Below are positions 16,673 through 26,353 of a stretch of DNA of 64,000 nt, piece by piece. Every line of letters starts with the position of its first letter. Within the stretch, counting starts at the first letter, position 1. The notes under the pieces are model-generated. The model saw nothing but the letters and a program-made list of their open reading frames with translations, was not told the DNA's origin and did no database searches. Position numbers and translations under genes: made by a program. This DNA comes from Marinobacter piscis. Lineage in GTDB: Bacteria; Pseudomonadota; Gammaproteobacteria; Pseudomonadales; Oleiphilaceae. The stretch spans positions 310,001-374,000 of the forward strand of contig NZ_VCGX01000001.1 in the NCBI RefSeq assembly GCF_007671655.1, given 5' to 3'.

Positions 16673-18262
16673 TCAGAACTGGTTCATGGTGTTATCCGCA
16701 CCACCGGCTTTCAGTGCCGCGTCCCCGGCGAAGAATTCCTTGTGGTCGTCGCCGATGTTGGAACCAGCCATATCCTGGTGCTTAACAGTCGCGATACCCT
16801 CACGGATTTCCTTACGCTGAACACCTGCAACGTAGGCCAGCATGCCTTCGTCACCGAAGTAGCCTTTAGCCAGGTTGTCAGTAGACAGTGCCGCTGTGTG
16901 GTAGGTCGGCAGTGTGATCAGGTGATGGAACACACCCGCTTCACGGGCTGCGTCACGCTGGAAGTTTGCAGTCCACTCGTCTGCCACTTTTGCCAACTCG
17001 CTGCTGTCATACTCTTCGCTCATCAGCTGCTCACGATTGTAGGCAGAGACGTCTTTGCCTTCTTCCTTCCACGCATCGAATACCTGCTGACGGAAGTTCA
17101 GGGTCCAGTTGAACGACGGGCTGTTGTTGTAAACCAGCTTGGCATCGGGAACAACTTCCTTGATGCGGTTTACCATGCCGGCGATCTGGCCAACGTGGGG
17201 CTTCTCAGTCTCGATCCACAGCATGTCAGCGCCGTTCTGCAAAGAGGTGATGCAGTCCAGAACAACACGGTCTTCACCAGTGCCTTCTTTAAACTGGAAC
17301 AGACCAGACGCCAGACGCTTTGGCTTCAGCAGCTTGCCGTCAGACTTGATCACAACGTCACCGTTGTTGATCTGAGAGGCGTCGTCGATGTACTCGCCAT
17401 CGATAAAGCTGTTGTACTGATCACCCAGGTCACCTGGCTCGTCAGTTACTGCGATTTGCTTGGTCAGGCCAGCACCCAGGGAGTCAGTACGTGCAACGAT
17501 AACACCGTCGTCTACACCCAGTTCAATGAATGCCATACGCACGGCGTTGATCTTGGACAGGAAGTCGGCATGGGGAACCGTTACCTTGCCATCCTGGTGA
17601 CCACACTGCTTTTCGTCAGATACCTGGTTCTCGATCTGGATAGCACAGGCACCTGCTTCGATCATCTTCTTGGCCAGCAGATACGTGGCTTCGTCGTTAC
17701 CAAAACCGGCGTCGATGTCGGCAATGATCGGCACAACGTGGGTTTCGTGATTGTCGATCTGCTTGATCAGTTCGGCAGCCTTGGCTTCGTCGCCGGCGTT
17801 TTCAGCAGCTTCCAGGTCACGGAACAGATGGTTCAGTTCCCAGGCGTCCGCCTGGCGCAGGAAGGTGTACAGCTCTTCAATCAGGCCAGGTACAGCTGTC
17901 TTTTCGTGCATGGACTGGTCCGGCAGAGGCCCGAACTCAGAACGCATAGCTGCAACCATCCAGCCGGACAGGTACAGGTAACGACGCTTGGTGCTGTTGA
18001 AGTGTTTCTTGATAGAAATCATCTTCTGCTGGCCAATAAAACCATGCCAGCAACCCAGGGACTGGGTGTACTGAGACGTGTCTTTATCGTAGTTTGCCAT
18101 GTCTTCGCGCATGATTTTCGCGGTGTACTTGGCAATGTCCAGACCCGTCTTGAATTTGTTCTGGGCCCGCATGCGTGCTGCATGCTTGGGATTGATCGCA
18201 TTCCAGGTCGGGTTTTGCTTCAGCAGGGAGCTGATCTGATCAATGTCTTGAGCGTAGGGCAT
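16673..18262 (-). CDS. aceA: isocitrate lyase
   Basis: 529 residues, the length of the long proteobacterial isocitrate lyases. It splits isocitrate to glyoxylate and succinate in the cytosolic glyoxylate shunt, used for growth on acetate, fatty acids or hydrocarbons. The active-site Cys motif is EKQCGHQDGK (about residues 215-225). The Mg-binding DIDAGFGND and the late substrate segment YNNSPSFNW are also visible. The start MPYAQDIDQ at 18262 has AAGGA eight bases upstream; the open frame beyond it is not coding. The gene stands alone with its own terminator, and an A+T-rich promoter region lies upstream. Confidence 0.95.
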   Translation of the reverse strand: MPYAQDIDQISSLLKQNPTWNAINPKHAARMRAQNKFKTGLDIAKYTAKIMREDMANYDKDTSQYTQSLGCWHGFIGQQKMISIKKHFNSTKRRYLYLSGWMVAAMRSEFGPLPDQSMHEKTAVPGLIEELYTFLRQADAWELNHLFRDLEAAENAGDEAKAAELIKQIDNHETHVVPIIADIDAGFGNDEATYLLAKKMIEAGACAIQIENQVSDEKQCGHQDGKVTVPHADFLSKINAVRMAFIELGVDDGVIVARTDSLGAGLTKQIAVTDEPGDLGDQYNSFIDGEYIDDASQINNGDVVIKSDGKLLKPKRLASGLFQFKEGTGEDRVVLDCITSLQNGADMLWIETEKPHVGQIAGMVNRIKEVVPDAKLVYNNSPSFNWTLNFRQQVFDAWKEEGKDVSAYNREQLMSEEYDSSELAKVADEWTANFQRDAAREAGVFHHLITLPTYHTAALSTDNLAKGYFGDEGMLAYVAGVQRKEIREGIATVKHQDMAGSNIGDDHKEFFAGDAALKAGGADNTMNQF

Positions 18263-18495
18263 GATCTCTATCCTTTCTACGTAGGTGTTCAAAAGGTTCG
18301 GGGATACTGCGGCCAGGCAGCACCCGAAGTCAGCATCCTGCACAACCTGGGCAGGCGCTAACCTTGGCGTTACTGTATTACTTTCGATTTTATAATTAAA
18401 ATTTATATTGTGTATCTTCGGCATTTTCTGCATGAATGCCAGTATTTTTAACCCTTCCTTCAAATCAGTCAAACCGAAAGAAAGCAATGCGACCT
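18263..18495 (-). promoter_or_regulatory. A+T-rich upstream region of isocitrate lyase
   Basis: About 230 bases without a gene between the channel-protein stop and the lyase start. The centre (around 18375-18415) is markedly A+T-rich and probably holds the promoter. No specific operator could be assigned. Confidence 0.4.
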
Positions 18496-20457
18496 TCAGG
18501 TTAATGCTAAAACAACAATCCGATCCCCAACCTGAAGCCCCAGGTGCTGCTTTCGTTCCGGTAGCAGCTGCAGGTGTTTTCCGCGCTCATCTGCCGTTAT
18601 CCGGAACACGCCCAACGCTACTTCACCACTGGCCGCTACAACTTTCTCCAGCCGCTGGAAATCGGCACTGGCAGGCAAACAGTAGGCTTGTGCATCGCGG
18701 AACTGGATTTCGGCACCGCCCGCGGTGAACAGCTCATCCAGAACGACCGGCAATTCTCTGCGAAGGGCCACTTGCGCCAGAACATGGCTGAGCACCATCG
18801 GACTGATCAGCATTTCACTGTTATGCCCAAACAGCAGGTTACGGTTAGCGGGGTCGCCCAGTTCCATGATCACTTGTGGCCGCCGCGGCGATTCCATCAG
18901 TATATCTTCCAGTTGCAGATACCCCACCATGGCCCGGGCGTCAGCTTCTTCATCGGAGCCAATACGGTCACTGCTTAACAGCATAACGGTGTCGTAACTG
19001 GCCGGATCCAGCTTCCTGAGGTCTTCGTCCACCATGTAGTCGGCCTGCAGCATTCGGCCGTTAAGTCTTTCCAGGCTCACGCCATACCCGGCAATCTCAC
19101 GCTCCCGCTCCTCCAGTGATATGGCTGACACCATATCCAGCTCAAAATTGCGGGACCCATAACTGCCAAACTCAACCAGCAGGCCAGGTACCCGGTGACT
19201 CCAGCCCAGCACCAGCACCCGATGGGCTTTATGCATCCTGGACGCTGCAGCCTCCGGATTCCCGCGACGGACCTCTGTCAATGATTCTGCTTTCGGATCA
19301 GCTTCTGTGTGCAGGTAATCTCCGGCAAGCAAAACCACACGATCGTCCAGAGCAATAACGGTATCAGATGGGGCTGGCATATTGACTCTCCAGCCACTAC
19401 CCGGAGCGGGGTGAAGCAAGCCCAGCACAATTGCTCTGGGCAAGCGGGCCGCAAATTCGGCAAGAGTCAGACCCTCGGCCACGTCCCCTCCACGCACAAA
19501 GAGCTCGTTACCCTCACCTGTTGCCAGTAATTCGTTATACACCTCAGACAGTCCCGGATGCAGCACATTCTGCACCATCAATCGACTGATTGTGGCGTTA
19601 CCGGCAATAACCTCAACACTCCCCGGATAAGCGCGCTCAACGACCGGAAGCTTGCGGACATCCTGAATTTCCGCCACCACATACGGAAGGGGCGTACGGT
19701 AGTACCTTGCCTGCGCCGCGATCGACAGCAAGGCTTTCACGGTTTCCACATCAGAGCTGATCAGGCTGTCGGCTTCGTATGCCGCACCGGGCACGATAAC
19801 CGCGGCAGCATCAAGACACGCGACCCGATGCAGGGCATCAGGCTGAATGGCTGATCCCGAACGCAGTATGATCTGACGCGCGCGCCGACCAATACCAGGA
19901 GCACTGCGCAGCTCATGAACCTGCTCTGCAGAGGCCTCTTCTGACAGAACGACCAGGTTCAGCTTTTGTGCATCGTGTTTTTTCAGGAACCGTCGCATGC
20001 GGCCGGACGACCTCAGTAACTCTGAGAGCAATGGCAGCGTCTGGCTGGTCCAGCCAAGCACAACCACATGCTTTTTTAGCGTAACCGGTGTCAGGCCGCG
20101 CTCAAGGTCTGTCATTTTGGCGATCAGCCAGCGGGTAAGAATGGCCACCAGAGTGCCCATAAATACCACATAACCACTGATGGTCAGCAATGTTGAAACA
20201 AAGCGCCGCCAGGTGCCTGCATCGTCACCCAGATAGCCGGGATCTGTCAGACGCAGGAAAGCCCACCACACGGCGGCACCCGGATCATCGAGCTCACCGC
20301 CCTGGGGAACCACAAGAAGGCCACCCACCAACGATATCAGGCCAATAAAAATGCCAACCACCAGCAACTGGAAGCCAGCGCCTTTTACCAGCTGTCGCTC
20401 GACAACAAACTTGACCCGGTCGACAATTCGAAACGGCAGTCTGACGATGTTTTTCAT
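18496..20457 (-). CDS. CASTOR/POLLUX-type ion channel with NAD-binding (TrkA-like) domains
   Basis: 653 residues. Two N-terminal membrane segments (about 25-50 and 85-110) flank a pore-like stretch, AAVWWAFLRLTDPGYLGDD. Two RCK-type cytoplasmic halves follow, with HVVVLGWTSQTLPLLSEL and VLVLGWSHRVPGLLVEFG. This matches the CASTOR/POLLUX/Sym8 family first known from plant nuclear ion channels and common, but little studied, in bacteria. Its start overlaps the stop of the SulP permease gene by four bases (ATGA), so the two are coupled, which suggests linked anion and cation movement. The ion is unknown. Confidence 0.82.
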   Translation of the reverse strand: MKNIVRLPFRIVDRVKFVVERQLVKGAGFQLLVVGIFIGLISLVGGLLVVPQGGELDDPGAAVWWAFLRLTDPGYLGDDAGTWRRFVSTLLTISGYVVFMGTLVAILTRWLIAKMTDLERGLTPVTLKKHVVVLGWTSQTLPLLSELLRSSGRMRRFLKKHDAQKLNLVVLSEEASAEQVHELRSAPGIGRRARQIILRSGSAIQPDALHRVACLDAAAVIVPGAAYEADSLISSDVETVKALLSIAAQARYYRTPLPYVVAEIQDVRKLPVVERAYPGSVEVIAGNATISRLMVQNVLHPGLSEVYNELLATGEGNELFVRGGDVAEGLTLAEFAARLPRAIVLGLLHPAPGSGWRVNMPAPSDTVIALDDRVVLLAGDYLHTEADPKAESLTEVRRGNPEAAASRMHKAHRVLVLGWSHRVPGLLVEFGSYGSRNFELDMVSAISLEEREREIAGYGVSLERLNGRMLQADYMVDEDLRKLDPASYDTVMLLSSDRIGSDEEADARAMVGYLQLEDILMESPRRPQVIMELGDPANRNLLFGHNSEMLISPMVLSHVLAQVALRRELPVVLDELFTAGGAEIQFRDAQAYCLPASADFQRLEKVVAASGEVALGVFRITADERGKHLQLLPERKQHLGLQVGDRIVVLALT

Positions 20458-22226
20458 CCGCCTGACCGGCCGGGATCAGCAGGCGCAGAACTGTGCTGAT
20501 CTGTGAATGACAGAGGCAGTGTCAGAGCCTCACGCAGCGACGTTGTAAACTGCAGAACACCCTTGACCGGACCCAGACCGCCTCGGGCGAGTGTTCGCCG
20601 GGGCTGGGACTGCAGGTCGGCAATCACAATTCGGGAGCCGTTTTCCTGGCAGGTAGCAAGCAGCTTGTTAAGGGCTGAAAGGCCGCCCGCATCCAGCACA
20701 GTAACGCCATCCATATACAGAATGAACCCTTCAACGTTACGGGACATTTCCGCCAACTCTCCGAAAATCCGGTCGGCCGCTGCAAAAAACAAAGGCCCGT
20801 TGATCTTGAAAACCCGCCAGCCTTCGGGAATGTTCGCCTGTTTGAGCCGTTGGCCTTTGGTGATGTCGGTGACCTTGGTCATCTCGGCCACCTCACGCAT
20901 AAACAGAACGGCGGCCAGGAGAACACCGGTGGTAATGGCGATAACCATATCCAGGGCTACCGTCAGAGAAAAGCAGGTAAGAAAAACCAGAACATCGCTA
21001 CGGGGCGCCGTTTTCAGCAAATGCACCCCTTTGGGCGCCTCGCTCATATTCCAGGCCACCATAATCAGCAAAGCGGCCATAGCCGGCATCGGCAAGTAAG
21101 CCAGTACGCCTGCCAGTGATACCAACGCCAGCAGTACTACAACCGCATGAACCATAGCCGCCACAGGCGACTCAGCCCCGGCACGATAGTTGGCAGCCGA
21201 CCGGGCAATGGCGGCGGTAGCCGTAATACCTCCGAAAAACGGTACGATAATATTGCCAAGCCCCTGTCCCATCAGCTCACTGTTGGCGCTATGGCGCTTT
21301 CCGGTCATACCATCGAGCACGACAGCACACAACAGGGACTCAATCGCCCCAAGCATGGCAATAGCAAACGCAGAGGGCAAAAGCTCGCGGACCATGGTCC
21401 AGGATATTCCAAGGGCCTCGCCATCGGCACCGGCCTGCTGCCACGGCCAGACGAACTCCGGTAAAAATGGGGGAATACCGGCCCCGGTGCCCCCTCCGGG
21501 TAACAGATAGCTGAACCTCGAGCCAATTGTATCTATCGCAGCGCCATTGGCGTTGAGCCACAGCGCCAGCAGACTGCCTATTACTACAGCAGGAAGATGC
21601 GGCGGAACCGGAGTTTTCAGGCGCGGCCACAACAGCATGACGGCAAGGGTCACCAGTGCCACAAGCGCACTCATCGTATCCAGTGCCGGGAAACTCTGTG
21701 CCAGCACCGCCAGCTTGTCCCAGTAATGTTCCGGCATTGACTCTACCGACAGGCCAAAAAAGTCTTTTACCTGCAGGGTCGCGATCACAACGGCGATGCC
21801 GCTGGTAAATCCGAGCGTGACCGATTCCGGAATGTATTCAATAAAACGACCCAGCCGCATCACCGCCATTATTACCAGCAGGACGCCGGACATTAATGTC
21901 GCCAGCAACAGGCCACCAAGGCCATAGTTCTGGGCAACGGGATACAGAATAACAACAAAAGCCGCCGTGGGGCCGGACACACTGAAGCGGCTACCGCCCG
22001 TGAGGGCAATGATAAAACCGGCAATAAACGCCGTATACAGACCATACTGAGGCGCCACGCCGCTTGCGATCGCCAGTGCCATGGCCAGGGGTATGGCAAT
22101 AATGCCTACCGTAACACCCGCCATGACATCGCGCATAAAGCGGCGGCTGTTATAGGGTTCGTCAACGCAGGCTTCCCGGAAAGCGTGGGCCAGCCGGAGT
22201 GAAAAAAGATGGGCGCGATGGGGCAT
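20454..22226 (-). CDS. SulP-family anion permease with STAS domain
   Basis: 590 residues: ten or more membrane segments beginning MAGVTVGIIAIPLAMALAIASG, the family's sulfate-transporter signature, then a cytoplasmic STAS domain (about 460-570) with MDGVTVLDAGGLSAL. Members carry sulfate, bicarbonate or other anions coupled to Na+ or H+; the substrate is not evident. GAGGA lies five bases upstream of the ATG. It is the first gene of a two-gene operon with the CASTOR/POLLUX-like channel. Confidence 0.9.
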   Translation of the reverse strand: MPHRAHLFSLRLAHAFREACVDEPYNSRRFMRDVMAGVTVGIIAIPLAMALAIASGVAPQYGLYTAFIAGFIIALTGGSRFSVSGPTAAFVVILYPVAQNYGLGGLLLATLMSGVLLVIMAVMRLGRFIEYIPESVTLGFTSGIAVVIATLQVKDFFGLSVESMPEHYWDKLAVLAQSFPALDTMSALVALVTLAVMLLWPRLKTPVPPHLPAVVIGSLLALWLNANGAAIDTIGSRFSYLLPGGGTGAGIPPFLPEFVWPWQQAGADGEALGISWTMVRELLPSAFAIAMLGAIESLLCAVVLDGMTGKRHSANSELMGQGLGNIIVPFFGGITATAAIARSAANYRAGAESPVAAMVHAVVVLLALVSLAGVLAYLPMPAMAALLIMVAWNMSEAPKGVHLLKTAPRSDVLVFLTCFSLTVALDMVIAITTGVLLAAVLFMREVAEMTKVTDITKGQRLKQANIPEGWRVFKINGPLFFAAADRIFGELAEMSRNVEGFILYMDGVTVLDAGGLSALNKLLATCQENGSRIVIADLQSQPRRTLARGGLGPVKGVLQFTTSLREALTLPLSFTDQHSSAPADPGRSGG

Positions 22227-22288
22227 ACTGTCCTCGTGTCTGAGAATGTGTACAGGTACCGAGGCCCTACATCATATATAATTTTGCC

Positions 22289-23296
22289 ATGAAAAAGTTA
22301 TTCATCGTTACATTCGCTCTGCTGATCGTTGCTTTAAGCGGTTGCTCAGGCCTGGCCGGAATTCGGCCCCAGGAACCGGCCGAGCGCCCGCAAACCCTGT
22401 ATCAGGCACAGGTGATCGATCCGGCAAACGGCACCAGGCTAAGCATTGACGCACTTGCCCGAAAACTGTCCGGGGTCCAAGTGGTTGTGGTGGGCGAATA
22501 CCATGGGCATCCGGCTGCACACCTGCTGCAATCACAAGTACAGGCAGCGCTTTATCGCCAGAACCCTTTACAGGTGTTGTCCATGGAACAGTTCAATCTG
22601 GACACCCAGAATGCTGTTAATGCTTATCTGAACAACACGACCGGGGAAGCGGAACTGATAGAAGATGCTGATGCCTGGGACAATTATCGCGCCTCTTACC
22701 GCCCTCTGGTGGAGTTTGCCCGCCTGCATAACCTGCCGGTAATCGCAGCCAATGCACCCGCACACATTGTGCGCTGTGTGGGCCGGACCGGCCCGGACTA
22801 CCTGAGTGGTCTCCCTGCCAAAGCCCTGGCAGAGTTGCCCGGGAACCCGTTTATGGATACGCCGGGTTACCGTAAGAAGTTTGATGCGGCATTAGCCGGT
22901 GGTCACAGCACAACAGAGGCGCGCATGGACAATACCTACAAGGCCCAGCTGCTTCGCGATAACACCATGGCAAGTCGCATTCTTCAGGCGCTTGAAGCTT
23001 ACCCTGGCCACCAGATAGTGCATACCACGGGCACGTTCCACAGCCAGGCGCATCTTGGAACCGTTGCTTTGCTCCATAAGCGGGCCCCCGAGGTTTCAGT
23101 TGCAGTCATTTCACCGGTAGTATGGCCACCAGAAGCAGACAAGCCACCACTGGCTGGAAACCGTAACAAAGGCGATTTTCTTTTCTTTGTGCAGCCTTTG
23201 CCGGAGGAGTACCTCAGCGAGGAGCGCAGAAAGAAAGCCATGACAGCCAGGTTCCGGCAGTCTGCAAAAGATACCTGTCAGGAAGATTCACGATGA
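22289..23296 (+). CDS. ChaN-family lipoprotein
   Basis: 335 residues with a lipobox ending LIVALSGC, so it is an exported lipoprotein. The ChaN domain shows VVVVGEYHGHPAAHLLQSQ near residue 65, the strand motif VLSMEQFN, and a late His in VHTTGTFHSQAHLG. Relatives such as Campylobacter ChaN bind heme, and the family is tied to iron acquisition; heme binding here is inferred only. The stop overlaps the SIMPL gene by four bases. A TATATAAT-like -10 lies just upstream (about 22274-22281). Confidence 0.82.
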   Translation: MKKLFIVTFALLIVALSGCSGLAGIRPQEPAERPQTLYQAQVIDPANGTRLSIDALARKLSGVQVVVVGEYHGHPAAHLLQSQVQAALYRQNPLQVLSMEQFNLDTQNAVNAYLNNTTGEAELIEDADAWDNYRASYRPLVEFARLHNLPVIAANAPAHIVRCVGRTGPDYLSGLPAKALAELPGNPFMDTPGYRKKFDAALAGGHSTTEARMDNTYKAQLLRDNTMASRILQALEAYPGHQIVHTTGTFHSQAHLGTVALLHKRAPEVSVAVISPVVWPPEADKPPLAGNRNKGDFLFFVQPLPEEYLSEERRKKAMTARFRQSAKDTCQEDSR

Positions 23297-24000
23297 AAAT
23301 TATTGTTGCTCTTATACTGAGTATCAGTGCCATTGTTTCAGCCTCACTCATCAGTGACGGGCTTACCGACCTGCGCACTGGCGACCGTTACGTCACCGTA
23401 AAAGGGGTTGCAGAACGGGAAGTAAGTGCAGATCTGGCCCTGTGGCCAATCCGTTTTGTCGCAACCGGAGGCAGCCTCAGCGAAGCACAGGATCAGGCGC
23501 GTGACAGTCGCAATGCCATTATCGCATTCCTGAAGCTGCAGGCCATCAGTGATGACTCAGTAGAGCTGCAACGCCTGGATGTTACCGATACCCGGGCGAA
23601 CCCGTACCAGGACAACAGCGAACAGAAATTCATTATCAATCAGACGCTGATGGTACGCAGCACAGACATCGAAAAAATACGCCAGGCAGCACAGGGCGTC
23701 AGTGAATTGGTGGACTCCGGAGTCATCCTGTCGTCCGATTACAGTTCCGGAAGTCCGACCTACTTGTTTAACAGACTGAATGAGATTAAACCCGAAATGA
23801 TTGCCGAGGCCACGGCCTCTGCCCGGGAAGCGGCCAGCCAGTTTGCAAAGGATGCCAAAACCGAGCTTGGTGACCTGCGTCGGGCTAACCAGGGCGTTTT
23901 CCAGATACTGGCCCGGGACCAGGCTCCGGGTGTTTCCCAGCAACAGCAGCCGAATAAAAAGGTTCGTGTCGTTTCAACGGTTGAGTATTACTTACGCTAA
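23293..24000 (+). CDS. SIMPL (DUF541) domain periplasmic protein
   Basis: 235 residues, with an N-terminal hydrophobic anchor or signal (IIVALILSISAIVSASLISDG). The SIMPL fold follows, with RYVTVKGVAEREVSADLALW at its start and RVVSTVEYYLR at its end. The domain is found in periplasmic and outer-membrane proteins such as BP26 and YggE, where it forms ring assemblies and is linked to oxidative stress. ATGA overlap couples it to the ChaN-type gene. Molecular function is unknown. Confidence 0.85.
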   Translation: MKIIVALILSISAIVSASLISDGLTDLRTGDRYVTVKGVAEREVSADLALWPIRFVATGGSLSEAQDQARDSRNAIIAFLKLQAISDDSVELQRLDVTDTRANPYQDNSEQKFIINQTLMVRSTDIEKIRQAAQGVSELVDSGVILSSDYSSGSPTYLFNRLNEIKPEMIAEATASAREAASQFAKDAKTELGDLRRANQGVFQILARDQAPGVSQQQQPNKKVRVVSTVEYYLR

Positions 24001-24041
24001 TCTCTCCGGCACCGGCCTTCTGTTATAGCGAATATCTTTGC

Positions 24042-25109
24042 CTATTGCGTCCGGACCATTTCGTCGGTTACCTGGTAATCACCCGCCAGCCAGCGCATGA
24101 TTTCGCTGGCTGCCGGGTGATCATAGGCATCGTAGGTGTGTAGCAGACTTTGCCGCTTTTCCTCGCTGATGCGCCCCAGACCCGCATCCTGAAGCACCAG
24201 AAGGTCGGTATGCAGCTGTTCTGCCAACTCCCGACCGAGCACTTTTCGTGCTGCGTGCCGAAACGCCTGTCCGTACTGGTATTCCTGCCCCTGCCGGTAG
24301 GACTCTGCCAGCGTCAGAGCCGGAATCGTCGTCAACACAGGCTGTAACGCCGGATTGATACCATGGCCGCCCAGGTACGCAGCATTGGCTGCCGGCCGGC
24401 CGGTAAAAGCCCGCAAATGCAGGTGCCGGGACATACGATCCCCGTCATTCACCGGATAGTTATCCCAGAGCACGGGTTTGCGGCCCAGCCTGTCAGTCAC
24501 ATGTTTGAGGTGTCCGGGCGAAACCTCTCTGGAGCAGACCTCTTCACCTGTCCAGAATACCTGAATGCCGGGGTCGAGAAGGCGCCCAAGTGTTTCCAGG
24601 TAGGCCGCTGGCCGCTCACCGAACACCCGGTCCAGTACCGGATCGTCAGAATAGTAACTGGGGCACAGGGAAAGGTAGCGAGCCCGGGTATGCTCGCGGA
24701 TCCAGTGCATGATATCCACCTGGGTTTGCGCCAGTGCCGGTGTGTCCGCCCGCATATCATCAAACAGGATGGCCAGCTCATCAATGCCGATCTGATCAAG
24801 CTGCTCAAGCCGGGCCGCAAGTGCAGCACGGGCAGCATCATCAAAGCAGTTAAAAACCTCGAACGGGCTTAACCCTACGCCGAACCTCAGCCCCTGTTCC
24901 CGGCAAAAGCGACCAAACTTCGCCAGTTCCTCAGCCTCCTCTGGCGGATGCGGCTCCTGCCAGCGCCGACGCAGAAAGGCATCCGCCTTGGGCGCATAAA
25001 GATAGAAACCGTAACCATGCGGTGCCAGTGCACCCACCAGTTGCTGACGCTCCTGCCAGCTCCACACAGGCCCATAGAAGCCTTCGATAATCCCCAGTGT
25101 TGTGCTCAT
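24042..25109 (-). CDS. beta-N-acetylglucosaminidase-like (GH84 / hyaluronidase-type) enzyme
   Basis: 355 residues and no signal peptide, so apparently cytoplasmic. It starts straight in the TIM barrel with GIIEGFYGPVWSW, then GVGLSPFEVFN, and LAILFDDM, whose Asp pair matches the catalytic Asp-Asp of GH84 enzymes (substrate-assisted cleavage of GlcNAc). The flanking domains of larger GH84 proteins are absent. The natural substrate could be a GlcNAc- or muropeptide-derived glycoside; no linked sugar genes help. It is divergent from an acyltransferase gene across a palindromic region. Confidence 0.8.
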   Translation of the reverse strand: MSTTLGIIEGFYGPVWSWQERQQLVGALAPHGYGFYLYAPKADAFLRRRWQEPHPPEEAEELAKFGRFCREQGLRFGVGLSPFEVFNCFDDAARAALAARLEQLDQIGIDELAILFDDMRADTPALAQTQVDIMHWIREHTRARYLSLCPSYYSDDPVLDRVFGERPAAYLETLGRLLDPGIQVFWTGEEVCSREVSPGHLKHVTDRLGRKPVLWDNYPVNDGDRMSRHLHLRAFTGRPAANAAYLGGHGINPALQPVLTTIPALTLAESYRQGQEYQYGQAFRHAARKVLGRELAEQLHTDLLVLQDAGLGRISEEKRQSLLHTYDAYDHPAASEIMRWLAGDYQVTDEMVRTQ

Positions 25110-25136
25110 TGTTCCTGTCCTGTCGTCAGCCGTGTA

Positions 25137-25161
25137 TTACCACATGGTAAACCTGTGGTAA
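25137..25161. promoter_or_regulatory. nested palindromes in the divergent GH84 / acyltransferase promoter region
   Basis: TTACCACA (25137-25144) is mirrored by TGTGGTAA (25154-25161). Within it TTACC-ACAT-GGTAA (25137-25150) forms a tighter palindrome. Three TTACC/GGTAA half-sites in 25 bp suggest an operator shared by both promoters. The cognate regulator is not identified. Confidence 0.5.
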
Positions 25162-25236
25162 GCGAATGGTATATCACATCTGTATTGTTGGGTGCCCGGG
25201 CAGGCTACGATACACAAAACTCAGACGGGAGCTGTC

Positions 25237-26298
25237 ATGACCCCTTCACAATCCAGATTGGGCAGTCTTGATGCATTACGCGGCCTCGCAGCTCTGGGAG
25301 TCGTGCTTTTTCATTACCTGCCCTACTACGACACGCTCTTTGGCCATTCACTGACATTGCCGCAACTGCTGACCGACGCCTTATCGTTTGGCCGCTACGG
25401 AGTACACCTGTTTTTCATTCTCAGTGGCTTTGTCATTTTCATGACGCTTGAGCGCACGCGTAACGCAGCCTGGTTTGGTATGGCCCGAGGGGTACGACTG
25501 CTTCCGGCACTCTGGGCCGGCATAGCACTGACCTTTATCTCGGTGCACTTTCTCGGTCCGGAAAGCCGTGCGGTCAGCCTTGACACCGCCCTGCTCAACA
25601 CGACCTTGTTGCATGAGTATCTGGGTGCCGAGCACGTTGACGGCGCATACTGGAGCCTGGTGATAGAGGCCACGTTCTACGCCTGGATGGCACTGCTGTT
25701 CTACACTCTGCGCGACTGGCAAAAGCTGCGTCTGGCATTCTGGGTCTGGATGCTGATCAGTTATGCCGGAGTAACAGGATGGCAACGGATACCCGACAGC
25801 CTGGAGTTTCTGGTCAAGGATCTGATGTTTGTAAAATATGCTCCGCTGTTCATGGGTGGCATGCTGATTTATCGTATTTATCGCTATGGCCGCCCGCCGG
25901 TGGCCGATGCGGCCCTCCTGGTCATGGCGGTCAGCCATGGCTTGCTGGCCTACAACGCCCCTTACAACCTGTTTGTCCTGGGCTGTTTCGCGGTATTTTC
26001 CCTGGCGGTGGCCGGCTGGCTGAACTGGCTTGCCAACCCGCCCCTGCTCTGGCTCGGCAGTCTTTCCTACAGCCTGTACCTGGTGCATCAGAATATTGGC
26101 TATGGCGTGATTACCTGGGCTTACAACATCGGGCTGCCGGGCTGGATCGGCGTTGCTCTCGCACTTGGTGTGGCGCTGGCTCTCGCCTCTTTGATCCACT
26201 ACAACATTGAACAACCCGCATTGCGACGGTTCCGGGCCTGGCGCAAACGTGCGGAAACGCATCAAACAGTGGGAGCACCCGCAAAGATTTTTGACTAG
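25237..26298 (+). CDS. acyltransferase 3 family membrane protein
   Basis: 353 residues, ten or so membrane segments, opening with SLDALRGLAALGVVLFHY, which carries the family's conserved Arg and catalytic-type His, and later YSLYLVHQNIGYG. Such proteins O-acylate surface sugars, peptidoglycan or lipid A. ATG 25237 has GGGAG five bases upstream and gives the usual N-terminus; the upstream in-frame start does not. The target is unknown. Confidence 0.87.
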   Translation: MTPSQSRLGSLDALRGLAALGVVLFHYLPYYDTLFGHSLTLPQLLTDALSFGRYGVHLFFILSGFVIFMTLERTRNAAWFGMARGVRLLPALWAGIALTFISVHFLGPESRAVSLDTALLNTTLLHEYLGAEHVDGAYWSLVIEATFYAWMALLFYTLRDWQKLRLAFWVWMLISYAGVTGWQRIPDSLEFLVKDLMFVKYAPLFMGGMLIYRIYRYGRPPVADAALLVMAVSHGLLAYNAPYNLFVLGCFAVFSLAVAGWLNWLANPPLLWLGSLSYSLYLVHQNIGYGVITWAYNIGLPGWIGVALALGVALALASLIHYNIEQPALRRFRAWRKRAETHQTVGAPAKIFD

Positions 26299-26353
26299 AC
26301 TGAAGTGTGATTACTCAGTTACAGAACAGATACCAGACTGATGGAGTTTGGCT

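Noticed and set aside
16742-18361. A 539-codon open frame on the plus strand, opposite isocitrate lyase
   Set aside because: It is the mirror of a highly biased real gene, has no recognisable domain and no ribosome site; the minus-strand enzyme motifs are unambiguous.
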